Counted from the first letter of the stretch, positions 14,217 to 22,802 are shown. The stretch: 31,386 nt of DNA from DATAEY01 sp045805565 (GCA_045805565.1 JBJMKZ010000002.1:1-31386), one strand, 5' to 3'. Translations and numbers: made by a program. The notes: a model not told the origin generated them from the sequence alone.

Positions 14217-14917
14217 CCCGGCGGGCCGCAGCGGCGCAGGCGCTCCACCTCGGCCTCCTCCAGGCGGCGGTGCTCGCCGGGTCCCAGCTCGCCCAGGGCC
14301 AGGGGGCCGAAGCGGACCCGTTCGAGCGAGCGCACGGGATGCCCGACCGCCGCGCACATCCGCTTGACCTGCCGGTTGCGGCCCTCGTGCAGCGTGAGCT
14401 CGAGCCGATCGGCCGCAAGCCGCCCCACGCGGGCCGGCGCGGTGCGACCGTCCTCAAGCTCGATCCCCTCGCGCAGCGCCCGCATCGCCGCCTGCGCGAC
14501 CGGAGCCCGCTCGACCGTGACCCGGTAGGTGCGCGGCACCTCGAAGCGCGGATGCGTGAGCCGGTTGGCCAGCTCGCCGTCGTTGGTGAGCAGGATCAGC
14601 CCGCTGGCGTCGGCGTCCAGGCGGCCCACCGGGTACAGCCGCCGGGGATCGTCGACCAGGTCGACGACGGTGGGGCGTCCGTGGGTGTCGCGCGCGGTGG
14701 ATACCACCCCCGCCGGCTTGTGCAGGGCATAGACGACCCGCTCCTGGGCCCCGGCCACCGAGCGGCCGTCGACTGCCACCGCGCTGCCCGCCTCCACATC
14801 GCGGGCCGGATCGGTGACCAGCTCGCCGCCCACCGTGACGCGGCCGGCGCGCACCAGGCCCTCCGCCCCACGGCGGGAGGCCAGGCCCGCATGCGCGAGG
14901 TACTTGGCCAGGCGCAT
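14213..14917 (-). CDS. rluB: 23S rRNA pseudouridine synthase, RluB/RsuA family
   Basis: This 234-residue enzyme converts a specific uridine in ribosomal RNA to pseudouridine. An N-terminal S4 RNA-binding domain (MRLAKYLAHAGLASRR to about residue 50) is followed by the catalytic domain with LHKPAGVVST, then GRLDADASGLILLTNDGEL (98-116), where D101 is the catalytic Asp, and LHEGRNRQVKRMCAAVGHPV near the C-terminus. It follows scpA-scpB, an arrangement shared by many Gram-positive bacteria. The exact target position (RluB, RsuA or RluE type) cannot be set from sequence alone. TATCCT lies 9 nt before the ATG with no ribosome site, suggesting a leaderless promoter. Confidence 0.92.
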   Translation of the reverse strand: MRLAKYLAHAGLASRRGAEGLVRAGRVTVGGELVTDPARDVEAGSAVAVDGRSVAGAQERVVYALHKPAGVVSTARDTHGRPTVVDLVDDPRRLYPVGRLDADASGLILLTNDGELANRLTHPRFEVPRTYRVTVERAPVAQAAMRALREGIELEDGRTAPARVGRLAADRLELTLHEGRNRQVKRMCAAVGHPVRSLERVRFGPLALGELGPGEHRRLEEAEVERLRRCGPPG

Positions 14918-14926
14918 CGGCCGGGC

Positions 14927-14932
14927 AGGATA
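14927..14932 (-). promoter_or_regulatory. rluB: Putative -10 box of rluB (TATCCT)
   Basis: TATCCT on the minus strand ends 9 nt before the rluB ATG in the 40-bp gap after scpB. There is no ribosome site, which fits a leaderless message starting the rluB-aroH unit. Confidence 0.4.
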
Positions 14933-14957
14933 TGCGGCCCCCGCCGAGCCGGCTGGA

Positions 14958-15548
14958 TCAGGCCGTCGGCTGCTCGCCGACCCCGATTCGCGCCTCGCCG
15001 GCGCGCAGCAGCCGCTCGCGCAGCTCGCCGGCCTCCTCGGGACCGGGATCCCAGCGGGCCGGATCGGGCAGCTCGTCGAGCCCGCGGAGCCCGAACAGCC
15101 TGAGGAACAGCTCGGTGATGCGGTACAGCAGCGCCCCGAACCGGGAGCGGCCGGCCTCCTCGATCAAGCCGCGCTCGTGAAGCGTGGCGACGGCCGAGTC
15201 CGAGGCCACGCCGCGGATGCGGGTGACCTCCGGCCGCGAGATCGGCTGCAGGTAGGCCACGATGGCCAGCGTCTCGGCCTGGGCCGGCGTGAGCGGCGGG
15301 GTGCGGGGACGAGCCAGCAGCCGCCGGGCCGCGCCCTCGGTGGACGGGTCGGTGGCCAGGGTGAACCCTCCGGCGAGCTCGCGCAGGACTATCCCCCGAA
15401 ACCCCTCGGCGTACTGCTCGCGCAGACGGGCGAGGGACTCCACCACCTCGCCCTCGCCCACCGCCGCCGCCTCGGCCAGCTCCTGCACCCCGACCGGCTC
15501 GGCGGATAGGAACAGCAGCGCCTCCAGCGTGCGGTCGACGTCCCTCAC
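14958..15548 (-). CDS. scpB: Segregation and condensation protein B
   Basis: ScpB binds ScpA and SMC to form the bacterial condensin that compacts and separates chromosomes. The 196-residue protein contains two winged-helix units: the first about residues 5-80 (LEALLFLSAEPV... GFTLATDP), the second with the family segment LTPAQAETLAIVAYLQPISRPEVTRIRGVASDSAVATLHERGLIEEAGR and the turn FGALLYRITELFLRLFGL. The GTG at 15548 overlaps the scpA stop as GTGA (15545-15548), ensuring matched synthesis of the two partners. The short C-terminal tail is not conserved. Confidence 0.95.
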   Translation of the reverse strand: MRDVDRTLEALLFLSAEPVGVQELAEAAAVGEGEVVESLARLREQYAEGFRGIVLRELAGGFTLATDPSTEGAARRLLARPRTPPLTPAQAETLAIVAYLQPISRPEVTRIRGVASDSAVATLHERGLIEEAGRSRFGALLYRITELFLRLFGLRGLDELPDPARWDPGPEEAGELRERLLRAGEARIGVGEQPTA

Positions 15549-16318
15549 GCCCTCGCCCGCCCGCGCTCGTGCCGCTCTCCCGCCCCGGTCACCGTGATGT
15601 CGCCGAAAGGCCTCGACTGGCGCCAGGTCGCCTCGCCCCGCTTGTGCATGTCGAGCAGGGCGAACAGGGTCATCGCGACCGTGAGGCGGTCGGTGCCCGC
15701 CACGGCCTCGTCGAACCTGAAGCTGCCACGCCGCAGCAGCGACCGCAGGTGGGCGAGCCGCGCCGCGACCGAGATCCGCGGGTGGACGACGTGCATGTGG
15801 TCGACGTCGATCGGCGGCGGATGGCGCAGCAGCGTGCCCAGCGCCTCGCCGAGCTGCTCCGGGTCGTAGACGCCGGCCGGCACGTCCGCCGCGGACGCCC
15901 GGCGCAGCGCCGCCGGGACAGGCGCCGAACGGAACCGGTAGCCCGACTCGCGGCGCAGCCGGAGAGCCAGCTCCTCGGCCGCGCGCCGGTAGCGGCGGTG
16001 GGCGAGCATCCGGGCCAGCAGCTCCTCCGCCGCCTGCGCCGGCTCCAGCTCCAGCAGCTCGTCGTCGCCGGGACCCGGCAGCATGAGCCGCGACTTCAGC
16101 TCGAGCAGGCTGGAGATCAGCACCAGGAACTCGGTGGCGACCTCCAGGGCCAGCTCGCCCTTGCGCTCCAGGTGGTCGAGGTAGGCCAGCACCACGTCGG
16201 CGAGCTCGACCTCCAGCAGGTCGACCTCCTCACGCAGGACCAGGGTCAGCAGCAGGTCGAAGGGACCCGCGAAGACATCGAGGTCGAGCTCGAGCCCGGC
16301 TGCCGGCACGGCCGCCAA
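15545..16318 (-). CDS. scpA: Segregation and condensation protein A (kleisin)
   Basis: ScpA is the kleisin that bridges the SMC heads and binds ScpB. The N-terminal motif DVFAGPFDLLLTLVLREEVDLLEVELADVV is diagnostic, followed by EFLVLISSLLELKSRLMLP, and a winged-helix C-terminus (FDEAVAGTDRLTVAMTLFALLDMHKRG). The start is unusual. TTG at 16318 is preferred because a GGGGAGG ribosome site ends 9 nt before it and it lies just past the trpS stop; GTG at 16348 (inside trpS) and GTG at 16309 are alternatives. With TTG the protein has 257 residues. It is translated close behind trpS. Confidence 0.94.
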   Translation of the reverse strand: MAAVPAAGLELDLDVFAGPFDLLLTLVLREEVDLLEVELADVVLAYLDHLERKGELALEVATEFLVLISSLLELKSRLMLPGPGDDELLELEPAQAAEELLARMLAHRRYRRAAEELALRLRRESGYRFRSAPVPAALRRASAADVPAGVYDPEQLGEALGTLLRHPPPIDVDHMHVVHPRISVAARLAHLRSLLRRGSFRFDEAVAGTDRLTVAMTLFALLDMHKRGEATWRQSRPFGDITVTGAGERHERGRARA

Positions 16319-16319
16319 G

Positions 16320-17330
16320 CTAGCCGGCCTCCCCGACGTAGCCGCCACCCGGGGGGCCCACGCCCATCGCCTCGCGGACGCCGCGCAGCGTCTCGCCGGC
16401 CAGCACCCGGGCCTTCACCGCTCCGGCGCCCAGCACCGCCTCCAGCTCCGCCTCGCCGGGGCGAATCTCGCGGTAGCGCTCCCGGACCGGGCCGAGATGG
16501 TCGACCACCTCGGCCGCCACCGCCTGCTTGAAGTCGCCGTAGCCGGACCCGTCGAACTCGCGCTCCACCTCGTCTGGCGCGACTCCCCGGACCGCGGCGA
16601 GGATCTCGATCAGGTTCGAGATGCCGGGCTTGGCGACGGCCCGCGCCACCTCGGTGCCCGAGTCGGTGACCGCCGTGCGGAACTTGCGTTCGACGTCGGC
16701 CGGCTCGTCGAGCACGTAGACGGTCCCCTGCTCGGTGCCGCCGGTGGTGGCCATCTTCCGCTGCGGGGCCTGCAGGTCCATGATCCGCGCGCCGACCTCC
16801 GGAATGCGGTGGCGCGGGACGACCAGGATGTCTTCATAGCGGGCGTTGAAGCGCTCGGCCACGTCGCGCATCAGCTCCACGTGCTGGCGCTGGTCGTCTC
16901 CCACCGGGACCTCGTCGGTCCGGTAGGCCAGCACGTCCGCGGCCTGCAGGATCGGGTAGGAGAACAGCCCGGCCGAGACCAGCTCGCGCTGGGCGGCGGC
17001 CTTCTCCTTGAACTGGTGCATGCGGGTGAGGTCCCCGTACGGGGTGACCGAGGACAGCAGCCAGCACAGCTCGGTGTGCTCGCGCACGTCGGACTGGCGG
17101 AACAGGATGCAGCGCTCCGCGTCCAGGCCGGCGGCCAGCAGGATCGCCGCGGTGTCGTACAGGCGCTCGCGCAGCTCCGCCGGCCGGTACGGGACGGTGG
17201 TGGCGTGCAGGTCGACGATGCAGTAGATCGCCTCGCCGCGATCCTGGCCGGCCACGTACTGGCGGATCGCCCCGATGTAGTTGCCGAGGTGCTTGCGACC
17301 GGTCGGCTGGATGCCGGAGAAGATCCGCAC
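16320..17330 (-). CDS. trpS: Tryptophanyl-tRNA synthetase
   Basis: TrpRS charges tRNA-Trp. The 336-residue class I enzyme has the HIGH-equivalent HLGN (14-17) in IQPTGRKHLGNY. Family segments CIVDLHATTVPYRPAEL, SDVREHTELCWLLSSVTPYGDLTRMHQFKEK, FSYPILQAADVLAY and VGDDQRQHVELMRDVAERFN follow. The KMSKS loop reads RKMATTGG (191-198), keeping the first Lys-Met but not the second Lys. The frame is intact and the rest is well conserved, so this looks like a lineage variant, not decay. The GTG start has no ribosome site; TAGCCT lies 7 nt upstream, suggesting leaderless transcription. Confidence 0.96.
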   Translation of the reverse strand: MRIFSGIQPTGRKHLGNYIGAIRQYVAGQDRGEAIYCIVDLHATTVPYRPAELRERLYDTAAILLAAGLDAERCILFRQSDVREHTELCWLLSSVTPYGDLTRMHQFKEKAAAQRELVSAGLFSYPILQAADVLAYRTDEVPVGDDQRQHVELMRDVAERFNARYEDILVVPRHRIPEVGARIMDLQAPQRKMATTGGTEQGTVYVLDEPADVERKFRTAVTDSGTEVARAVAKPGISNLIEILAAVRGVAPDEVEREFDGSGYGDFKQAVAAEVVDHLGPVRERYREIRPGEAELEAVLGAGAVKARVLAGETLRGVREAMGVGPPGGGYVGEAG

Positions 17331-17337
17331 GCGCGGC

Positions 17338-17343
17338 AGGCTA
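17338..17343 (-). promoter_or_regulatory. trpS: Putative -10 box of trpS (TAGCCT)
   Basis: TAGCCT on the minus strand ends 7 nt before the trpS GTG, with no ribosome site. It matches the TANNNT-plus-7-to-9 spacing seen for several first genes here. Confidence 0.45.
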
Positions 17344-17348
17344 GCGCT

Positions 17349-17391
17349 GCCCGCCGTCCGGTAGGGCGGGCGTCCCGGCGGTCAGCCCGCC
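17349..17391 (-). terminator. Alternating GC-rich hairpin arms between the secreted-protein gene and trpS
   Basis: GCCCGCC (17349-17355), GGCGGGC (17365-17371) and GCCCGCC again (17385-17391) allow two exclusive 7-bp hairpins with loops of 9 and 13 nt. They directly follow the stop of the secreted-protein gene on the minus strand. There is no U-run, so an intrinsic terminator is plausible but unproven. Confidence 0.35.
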
Positions 17392-17392
17392 G

Positions 17393-17869
17393 CTAGTACG
17401 CGGGGGGCGGCGACTGGGGCGGCGCCGAGGAGCCGGTCCATGCCGACACCGCAAACCAGATCCCGGCCACCCCCTGGCCGTGCGCCTGACCGGCCGCGTG
17501 GTCGCCCGCGAAGCGGTACAGGGGAAGCCCCCGCAACGTCACCTGCCAGCGGCCGTCCGGCCGCCGGAACTTCCCGAGCACGCCGGTGACCCCGGCGCCA
17601 CGAGCCAGCCGCGTCGAGGCCGATGCGACCGTCAACGGCGGCCACACACGCGAGCAGACGGTCCCGCACAGGACGTGTCCCGTGTGCTCTCCGATCCGGT
17701 GGTAGAGGCTCCGCCCGGTGGCGGAGACGACGATCGTGCGGTTCAACGTGACGTTGTGAGCGGCCCGGACGGTGGGCGCGATCGCACCCACGGGAGCGGC
17801 GGTGGCAGCCCAGCCCGCGACGAGCGCCGCGGCGGTCAGGGCGGCGATCCTGGTCGACCGGTTTCGCAT
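17393..17869 (-). CDS. Secreted Y-x4-D repeat protein (COG4315-like)
   Basis: This 158-residue protein has a clear signal peptide (basic MRNRSTR, then a hydrophobic stretch to about residue 30). The mature part holds two copies of the 'secreted repeat' seen in actinobacterial proteins of unknown function. The first is SLYHRIGEHTGHVLCGTVCSRVWPPL, where the usual Y-x4-D is Y-x4-E and the C-x3-C-x3-WPP core is intact. The second is PLYRFAGDHAAGQAHGQGV, with Y-x4-D, lacking the cysteines. The tail is rich in Pro and Ala. A strong GAGGAGG site precedes the ATG. It lies alone between the ion-channel gene and trpS; no role can be assigned. Confidence 0.75.
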   Translation of the reverse strand: MRNRSTRIAALTAAALVAGWAATAAPVGAIAPTVRAAHNVTLNRTIVVSATGRSLYHRIGEHTGHVLCGTVCSRVWPPLTVASASTRLARGAGVTGVLGKFRRPDGRWQVTLRGLPLYRFAGDHAAGQAHGQGVAGIWFAVSAWTGSSAPPQSPPPAY

Positions 17870-17936
17870 CGGTCCTCCTCGAGGTCGGTTGGGTCCGTCT
17901 CCAGGCAGGACGCCGACCGGCCGCCGTCCCTTCCCT

Positions 17937-19835
17937 TCAGTCCTGCGCGATGACGATCACCCGGTCTCCGGGCGCCGGCGTCACCCGCCGCGACTTGGGC
18001 GGGTTCACGCTGACGCCGTAGGCGGCCGACGCGTCGGCGCTGGCCGCCGCCGTGCGGTATCCGATCGCCACCTCCCCGCGTCGCCGGGCGGCTTCCACCA
18101 CGGTCGCGAACGCCACCTCGCGAGCCGGCTCGACGTAGTCCTGCGCCGGTTTGAGGTAGATCTCCGCGCCCTCGGCGTCGAGGATGTCGGCGAACACGGG
18201 CTGCAGGTGGTGGCTCTGCGACATCTGCGCCAGCAGCAGGCTCACCAGCCGATCGGAGACGATGAAGTCCTCCGCCTTGGTGGCCTCGGCCAGCTTGCGG
18301 TTGCGATCGTCCATCATCTCGCTGACGATCGAGAAGCCGCGCTCCACCCGCGACGCCATCTCGCGCAGGTGCAGCAGGGTGAGCAGCGTGCGGGCGTCGG
18401 CGCGCTGGTGGTCGAAGCGGTCGAAGCCCGACAGCACGACCACGTGCTCGTAGCCATCGACGCCGACCGTCTCCAGGGTGCGGCGGTCAACCGGGTCGCC
18501 CGCGTGGAACTCGAGGTGCAGGTTGCGCAGCTCGCCGCATCGCGCCGCCATCTCGTCGTCGGCACCGGGCACCTCGGTGAGCACGGTGAGGCTGGAGCCG
18601 GGGCTCACGTAGGCGTCGAGCTCGTTGATCACCGCGGTGGCGCGAACGTTCCAGCCCAGCAGCAGGATGCGCTCGGGGGCGGTCGCGCGACGGGGCGGCT
18701 CGCGCAGCGCGCCCCGGTCCACGCCGGCCGCCGCCCGAGCGGCGTCGCGCAGCACCGAGTCGTCCTGCGCGATCACGATCAGCTCGTCCCCCGGCTCGAT
18801 CGGCGTGTCCATCGGGGGGTCGAGCACCGCGCGCCCGGACTTGAGCAGCCCGATCACGCATACCCGCTCGAACGCGTTGAGGAGCTCGCCGAACGAGCGG
18901 CCCGGCGTGGCGCCGTCGGGATGGAAGTAGATCTCGTCGCCGGCGAAGTCCAGGAGCTCGAGGTAGACGACCGACAGGCCGGCCTGGCGCGAGGTCTGGG
19001 CGATCAGCCGGGCGATCGTCTCGTTGACGTCGATGAGCTGGACCTCGTCGCCCCCCGCCAGCCGCGCAGCCTCCAGGTTGTCGGGGTCCTGGATCTCGGC
19101 GACCAGGTGGTATCGCTCCCGGCGACGCGCGGGGTCGTTGGTGATCGCGAGCAGGATCTTGATCACCTCGGCGTCCGGGTCCTCGCCGCCCGGGCCGAGC
19201 ACGATGATCGAGCGTGCCCCGTGCGGGTTCACCAGCGGCAGGTCGGTGAGGTCGATCGGGTTGCCACTGCGGACGATCACCCTCGTCCGGCCGGTGTCGC
19301 CGACCTTCTCGCGGATCGCGTCGTCCATCTCGACCTTGTCGCGGTCGGCCATGATCACGACCCGCGGCCGCCGCTCGCTGGCGTTGTCGATCACCAGCTC
19401 GCGCACGATGGTGAACACCTCGTCCGACCACCCGAGGATTAACGTGTGGTCGCGCTCGAGCACCAGCGACCGGCCGCGGCGCAGCCGCCGCAGCCGGCCC
19501 TCGATCCCCGTGGTCAGCACGCCGATCAGGCTCGACACCAGGAAGATGCCGGCGAAGGTGACGAGGACCAGGACCAGGACGTAGGCGAAGGCCCCGGTGT
19601 CGCCCGCCACCGTGCCGGTGTCGATCGCCCGCAGCAGCGTCTGGTAGAGGCGGCTGCCGAACGAGTGGCCGGGCGGCCCCAGCCCGGCCAGCTGGATGAC
19701 CGCGGAGGCGAGCAGGATCATCGCGAAGGTGGCCACGAACAGCAGGCCGATCAGCGCGACCGGCCCGCGGGCCATCGCGTTGTCGAACCCGTAGCGCAGG
19801 CGTTGGCGCAGCGTCGGACGCGGCGAGCCGGTCAC
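17937..19835 (-). CDS. CASTOR/POLLUX-like ion channel with RCK domains
   Basis: This 632-residue membrane protein has two N-terminal transmembrane helices (about 25-50 and 84-110). Between them is a pore loop whose filter region is DTGTVAGD (72-79), in place of the potassium-channel TVGYG. The long cytosolic part has two Rossmann-like RCK units: the first starts HTLILGWSDEVFTIVREL (about 130), the second ERILLLGWNVRATAVINEL (about 388). This layout is that of plant CASTOR/POLLUX calcium-linked channels and their bacterial relatives; substrate and ligand in bacteria are uncertain. The GTG start follows TAGGCT by 7 nt, so the message may be leaderless. It stands alone after the gcv operon. Confidence 0.85.
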   Translation of the reverse strand: MTGSPRPTLRQRLRYGFDNAMARGPVALIGLLFVATFAMILLASAVIQLAGLGPPGHSFGSRLYQTLLRAIDTGTVAGDTGAFAYVLVLVLVTFAGIFLVSSLIGVLTTGIEGRLRRLRRGRSLVLERDHTLILGWSDEVFTIVRELVIDNASERRPRVVIMADRDKVEMDDAIREKVGDTGRTRVIVRSGNPIDLTDLPLVNPHGARSIIVLGPGGEDPDAEVIKILLAITNDPARRRERYHLVAEIQDPDNLEAARLAGGDEVQLIDVNETIARLIAQTSRQAGLSVVYLELLDFAGDEIYFHPDGATPGRSFGELLNAFERVCVIGLLKSGRAVLDPPMDTPIEPGDELIVIAQDDSVLRDAARAAAGVDRGALREPPRRATAPERILLLGWNVRATAVINELDAYVSPGSSLTVLTEVPGADDEMAARCGELRNLHLEFHAGDPVDRRTLETVGVDGYEHVVVLSGFDRFDHQRADARTLLTLLHLREMASRVERGFSIVSEMMDDRNRKLAEATKAEDFIVSDRLVSLLLAQMSQSHHLQPVFADILDAEGAEIYLKPAQDYVEPAREVAFATVVEAARRRGEVAIGYRTAAASADASAAYGVSVNPPKSRRVTPAPGDRVIVIAQD

Positions 19836-19842
19836 CGCCGCG

Positions 19843-19848
19843 AGCCTA
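19843..19848 (-). promoter_or_regulatory. Putative -10 box of the channel gene (TAGGCT)
   Basis: TAGGCT on the minus strand ends 7 nt before the GTG start, in the 52-bp gap after gcvPB. No ribosome site lies between, consistent with leaderless transcription. Confidence 0.4.
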
Positions 19849-19887
19849 GCCAGTCGGGAGGTCGCGCAGGCGCAGCGGGTCCGGGGC

Positions 19888-21423
19888 TCAGAGCGCCTGG
19901 CGGATCACCGGCCGCTTGGCGGCGGCCGCCTCGTCGAGGCGGCCCACCGGAGTGGTGTACGGCGCCCGGCGCGCGAGCTCCGGATCCTCCGCCGCCTCGC
20001 GCAGGATCTCCGCCACCGCGTCCGCGAACGCGTCGAGCGTCTCCTTGGTCTCGGTCTCGGTCGGCTCGACCAGCAGCGCCTCGTCGACCAGCAGCGGGAA
20101 GTAGACGGTCGGCGGATGCACACCGTGGTCGAGCAGGCGCTTGGCCAGGTCGAGTGTCCTGATCCCCAGCTCGCGCTTCATGGGGGCGCCCGACAGCACG
20201 AACTCGTGCATGCACAGGCGGTCGTAGGCCACGGGGAGGTACTCGGCGACGCCCGCGCGCTTGAGCCTCGCCAGCAGGTAGTTGGCGTTCAGGACCGCCG
20301 TCTCCGACATCTCCCGCAGGCCCTCCGCGCCGAGCGAGCGGATGTAGGCGTAGGAGCGCACGAAGACCCCGTAGTTGCCCTGGAAGCCCCGCAGCCGCCC
20401 GATCGACTTGGGGCGGTCGAAGTCGAGGTCGAAGTAGGGCTCGCCGCCGTTGTCCGAGGCCCGGCGCACCACCTGGGGCCGCGGAAGGTAGGGCTCGATT
20501 CGGTCGGACACGGCGATCGGGCCGGCCCCCGGGCCGCCACCGCCATGGGGCTGGGTGAACGTCTTGTGCAGGTTGAAGTGGACGATGTCGAAGCCCATGT
20601 CGCCCGGCCGGGAGATCCCCACCACGGCATTGAGGTTGGCGCCGTCGTAGTAGAGCGTGGCTCCCGCTGCGTGCACGATCTCGGCTATCTCCTCGATGTT
20701 GGAGTCGAACAGGCCGAGGGTGTTGGGATTGGTGAGCATCAGGCAGGCGACGTCTTCGTCGACCTTGGCGCGCAGGTCGTCGAGGTCGACGCCCCCGTCG
20801 TCCGCCGTGGCCAGCTTGACCAGGTCGTAGCCGGCCATGGTCACGGTGGCTGGGTTGGTGCCGTGCGCGGTGTCCGGGGTGAGGACCTTGTTGCGGGGGT
20901 CGCCGCGATCCTCGTGATAGGCGCGCGTGAGCAGGACGCCCGCCAGCTCGCCGTGCGAGCCCGCCGATGGCTGCAGCGAGACGTGCGGCAGGCCGGCGAT
21001 CTCGGCCAGCGCGCGCTGCAGGCGCCACATCAGCTCGAGCGCCCCCTGGGCGCGACGCGGATGCTGGGCGGGGTGCAGCCGGGCATTGCCCGGGAGCGCG
21101 GCCACCCGCTCGTGCAGCTTGGGGTTGTGCTTCATGGTGCACGAGCCGAGCGGGTAGAAGCCGGTGTCGAGGTCGAAGTTGCGCTTGGACAGGCGGTTGT
21201 AGTGGCGCACGATCTCGGGCTCTGCCACCTCGGGCAGGCGCGCCGGCCGGCGCCGGCGCAGCCGGGCGGGCAGCACCTCGTCCAGCGGCCGCCGCGGGAC
21301 GTCCAGGGCGGACGGCGTGAACGCGCGCCGGCCCGGCTGCGAGCGCTCGAAGATGGTCATCGCCCGCTCGGGCCGCGCCTGACCGGGCGAGTCCGGCCTG
21401 GGCGCTGCGGCCGGGGCGCTCAT
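19888..21423 (-). CDS. gcvPB: Glycine dehydrogenase (decarboxylating) subunit 2
   Basis: This is the PLP-bearing half of the glycine cleavage P-protein, which decarboxylates glycine and passes the aminomethyl group to the lipoyl arm of GcvH. The 511-residue protein shows HYNRLSKRNFDLDTGFYPLGSCTMKHNPK, QPSAGSHGELAG, TAHGTNPATVTMAGYD, NPNTLGLFDSNI and HFNLHKTFTQPHGGGGPGAGP with the PLP lysine. The ATG at 21423 overlaps the gcvPA stop as ATGA. Homology begins at Met22 (MTIFERS, 21360), so a shorter start is possible; a long frame reaching 22092 lies inside gcvPA and was rejected. It is the last gene of gcvT-gcvH-gcvPA-gcvPB. Confidence 0.96.
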   Translation of the reverse strand: MSAPAAAPRPDSPGQARPERAMTIFERSQPGRRAFTPSALDVPRRPLDEVLPARLRRRRPARLPEVAEPEIVRHYNRLSKRNFDLDTGFYPLGSCTMKHNPKLHERVAALPGNARLHPAQHPRRAQGALELMWRLQRALAEIAGLPHVSLQPSAGSHGELAGVLLTRAYHEDRGDPRNKVLTPDTAHGTNPATVTMAGYDLVKLATADDGGVDLDDLRAKVDEDVACLMLTNPNTLGLFDSNIEEIAEIVHAAGATLYYDGANLNAVVGISRPGDMGFDIVHFNLHKTFTQPHGGGGPGAGPIAVSDRIEPYLPRPQVVRRASDNGGEPYFDLDFDRPKSIGRLRGFQGNYGVFVRSYAYIRSLGAEGLREMSETAVLNANYLLARLKRAGVAEYLPVAYDRLCMHEFVLSGAPMKRELGIRTLDLAKRLLDHGVHPPTVYFPLLVDEALLVEPTETETKETLDAFADAVAEILREAAEDPELARRAPYTTPVGRLDEAAAAKRPVIRQAL

Positions 21424-22802
21424 GCCGGCGCCTCCGCGGGCGTCCCGGCGCGCTCCGCCGCCACCGCGTCGCCCAGCACGTCGGCCAGCCGGTCGATGTC
21501 GGCGCGCGTGCGCTGCTCGGTGATCGCCACCAGCAGCCCGTCTTCGAGCTCGGGGTAGTCGGCACCCAGCCGGTATCCGGGGTTGACGCCCGCGGCGGCG
21601 CAGCGCTCGATCACCGCGGCGACGGGAGCGTCCAGCGACAGCCCGAACTCCCGCACCACGGGAGCCTCGTGCAGCAGCCGAACGCCGTCCAGCGCCGCCA
21701 GCGTCTCCCGGGCATAGGCGGTGCGCGCCACCATCAGCTCGACCAGCTCGACCAGCCCCCGCTGCCCCAGCCACGACAGGTAGACGATTCCGGCCAGGGC
21801 GTTGAGCGCCTGGGCGGTGCAGATGTTCGAAGTCGCCTTCTCGCGGCGTATGTGCTGCTCGCGCGTCTGGAGCGTCAGGACGAAGCCGCGACGGCCGTCC
21901 GCGTCGGTCGTCTCCCCGGCGATGCGCCCAGGCATGCGGCGCAGGTAGGCATCGGAAGCGGCGAAGAACCCGAAGGAGGGGCCGCCGTAGTCGAGCCGGT
22001 TGCCGAGCGGCTGCCCCTCCCCCACCGCGACGTCGACGCCGAGCTCGCCGGGCGTGCGCAGGATCCCCAGCGCGAGCGGGTCGCACGCGCACACCGCCAC
22101 CGCGTCGGTCGCCTTGGCGCGCGGGACGAGCGCCTCGAGGTCCTCCACCGCGCCGAGGAAATTCGGCTGCTGGAGGAACACCGCCGCCGTCCGATCGTCG
22201 ACCGCGTCGGCCAGGGCGTCGGCGTCGGTCACCCCGTCGGCGAGGGGCACCTCTACCACCTCGGTGCCGTACCCGGCCGACATCGTCACCAGCGTCTCGC
22301 GGCTGTGGGGGTGCAGCCCCCGCGAGACGACGAAGCGCTCACGCCGGTTGGCCAGCCGAGCCAGGTAGCCGGCCGCTCCCACCGCCGAAGGCCCCTCGTA
22401 CACCGAGGCGTTGGAGACGGGCAGGCCGGTCAGCTCGCTGATCGCGGTCTGGTACTCGAACATCGCCTGCAGCCCGCCCTGTGACACCTCGGGCTGGTAG
22501 GGCGTGTAGGGGGTGAGGAATTCCGAGCGCTCGACGATCGAGTCGACCAGCGCGGGGATGTAGTGGTCGTACATCCCGGCTCCGACGAACGTCAGCTCGT
22601 CCTCGGCCGAGACGCTGCGGGCCGCCAGCTCGCGCAGGTGCGCGTAGACGTCGGCCTCCGACATCCCCTCGGGCAGGTCGAGGCGGCGACCCAGCCGCAC
22701 GGCGGCGGGGATCGACTCGAACAGCTCCTCGATCGAGCCGACCCCGATCTCGGCCAGCATCTGCGCGCGGTCGCGCCCGGTTGCTGAGGTGTAGGTGGTC
22801 AC
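21420..22802 (-). CDS. gcvPA: Glycine dehydrogenase (decarboxylating) subunit 1
   Basis: This is the second half of the split P-protein, structurally similar to GcvPB but without the PLP lysine; the two form the active alpha2-beta2 enzyme. The 460 residues contain FVGAGMYDHYIPALVDSI, FLTPYTPYQPEVSQGGLQAMFEYQTAISELTGLPVSNASVYEG, QQPNFLGAVED, GEGQPLGNRLDYGGPSFGFFAA and TSNICTAQALNALAG, all typical. The start is GTG at 22802 with a GGTGAG site close upstream. It lies 51 nt after gcvH and overlaps gcvPB by four bases. Confidence 0.97.
   Translation of the reverse strand: MTTYTSATGRDRAQMLAEIGVGSIEELFESIPAAVRLGRRLDLPEGMSEADVYAHLRELAARSVSAEDELTFVGAGMYDHYIPALVDSIVERSEFLTPYTPYQPEVSQGGLQAMFEYQTAISELTGLPVSNASVYEGPSAVGAAGYLARLANRRERFVVSRGLHPHSRETLVTMSAGYGTEVVEVPLADGVTDADALADAVDDRTAAVFLQQPNFLGAVEDLEALVPRAKATDAVAVCACDPLALGILRTPGELGVDVAVGEGQPLGNRLDYGGPSFGFFAASDAYLRRMPGRIAGETTDADGRRGFVLTLQTREQHIRREKATSNICTAQALNALAGIVYLSWLGQRGLVELVELMVARTAYARETLAALDGVRLLHEAPVVREFGLSLDAPVAAVIERCAAAGVNPGYRLGADYPELEDGLLVAITEQRTRADIDRLADVLGDAVAAERAGTPAEAPA

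Noticed and set aside
17331..17392. T-box leader before trpS
   Set aside because: The 62-bp gap is far too short for a T-box, and no T-box sequence or specifier loop is visible.
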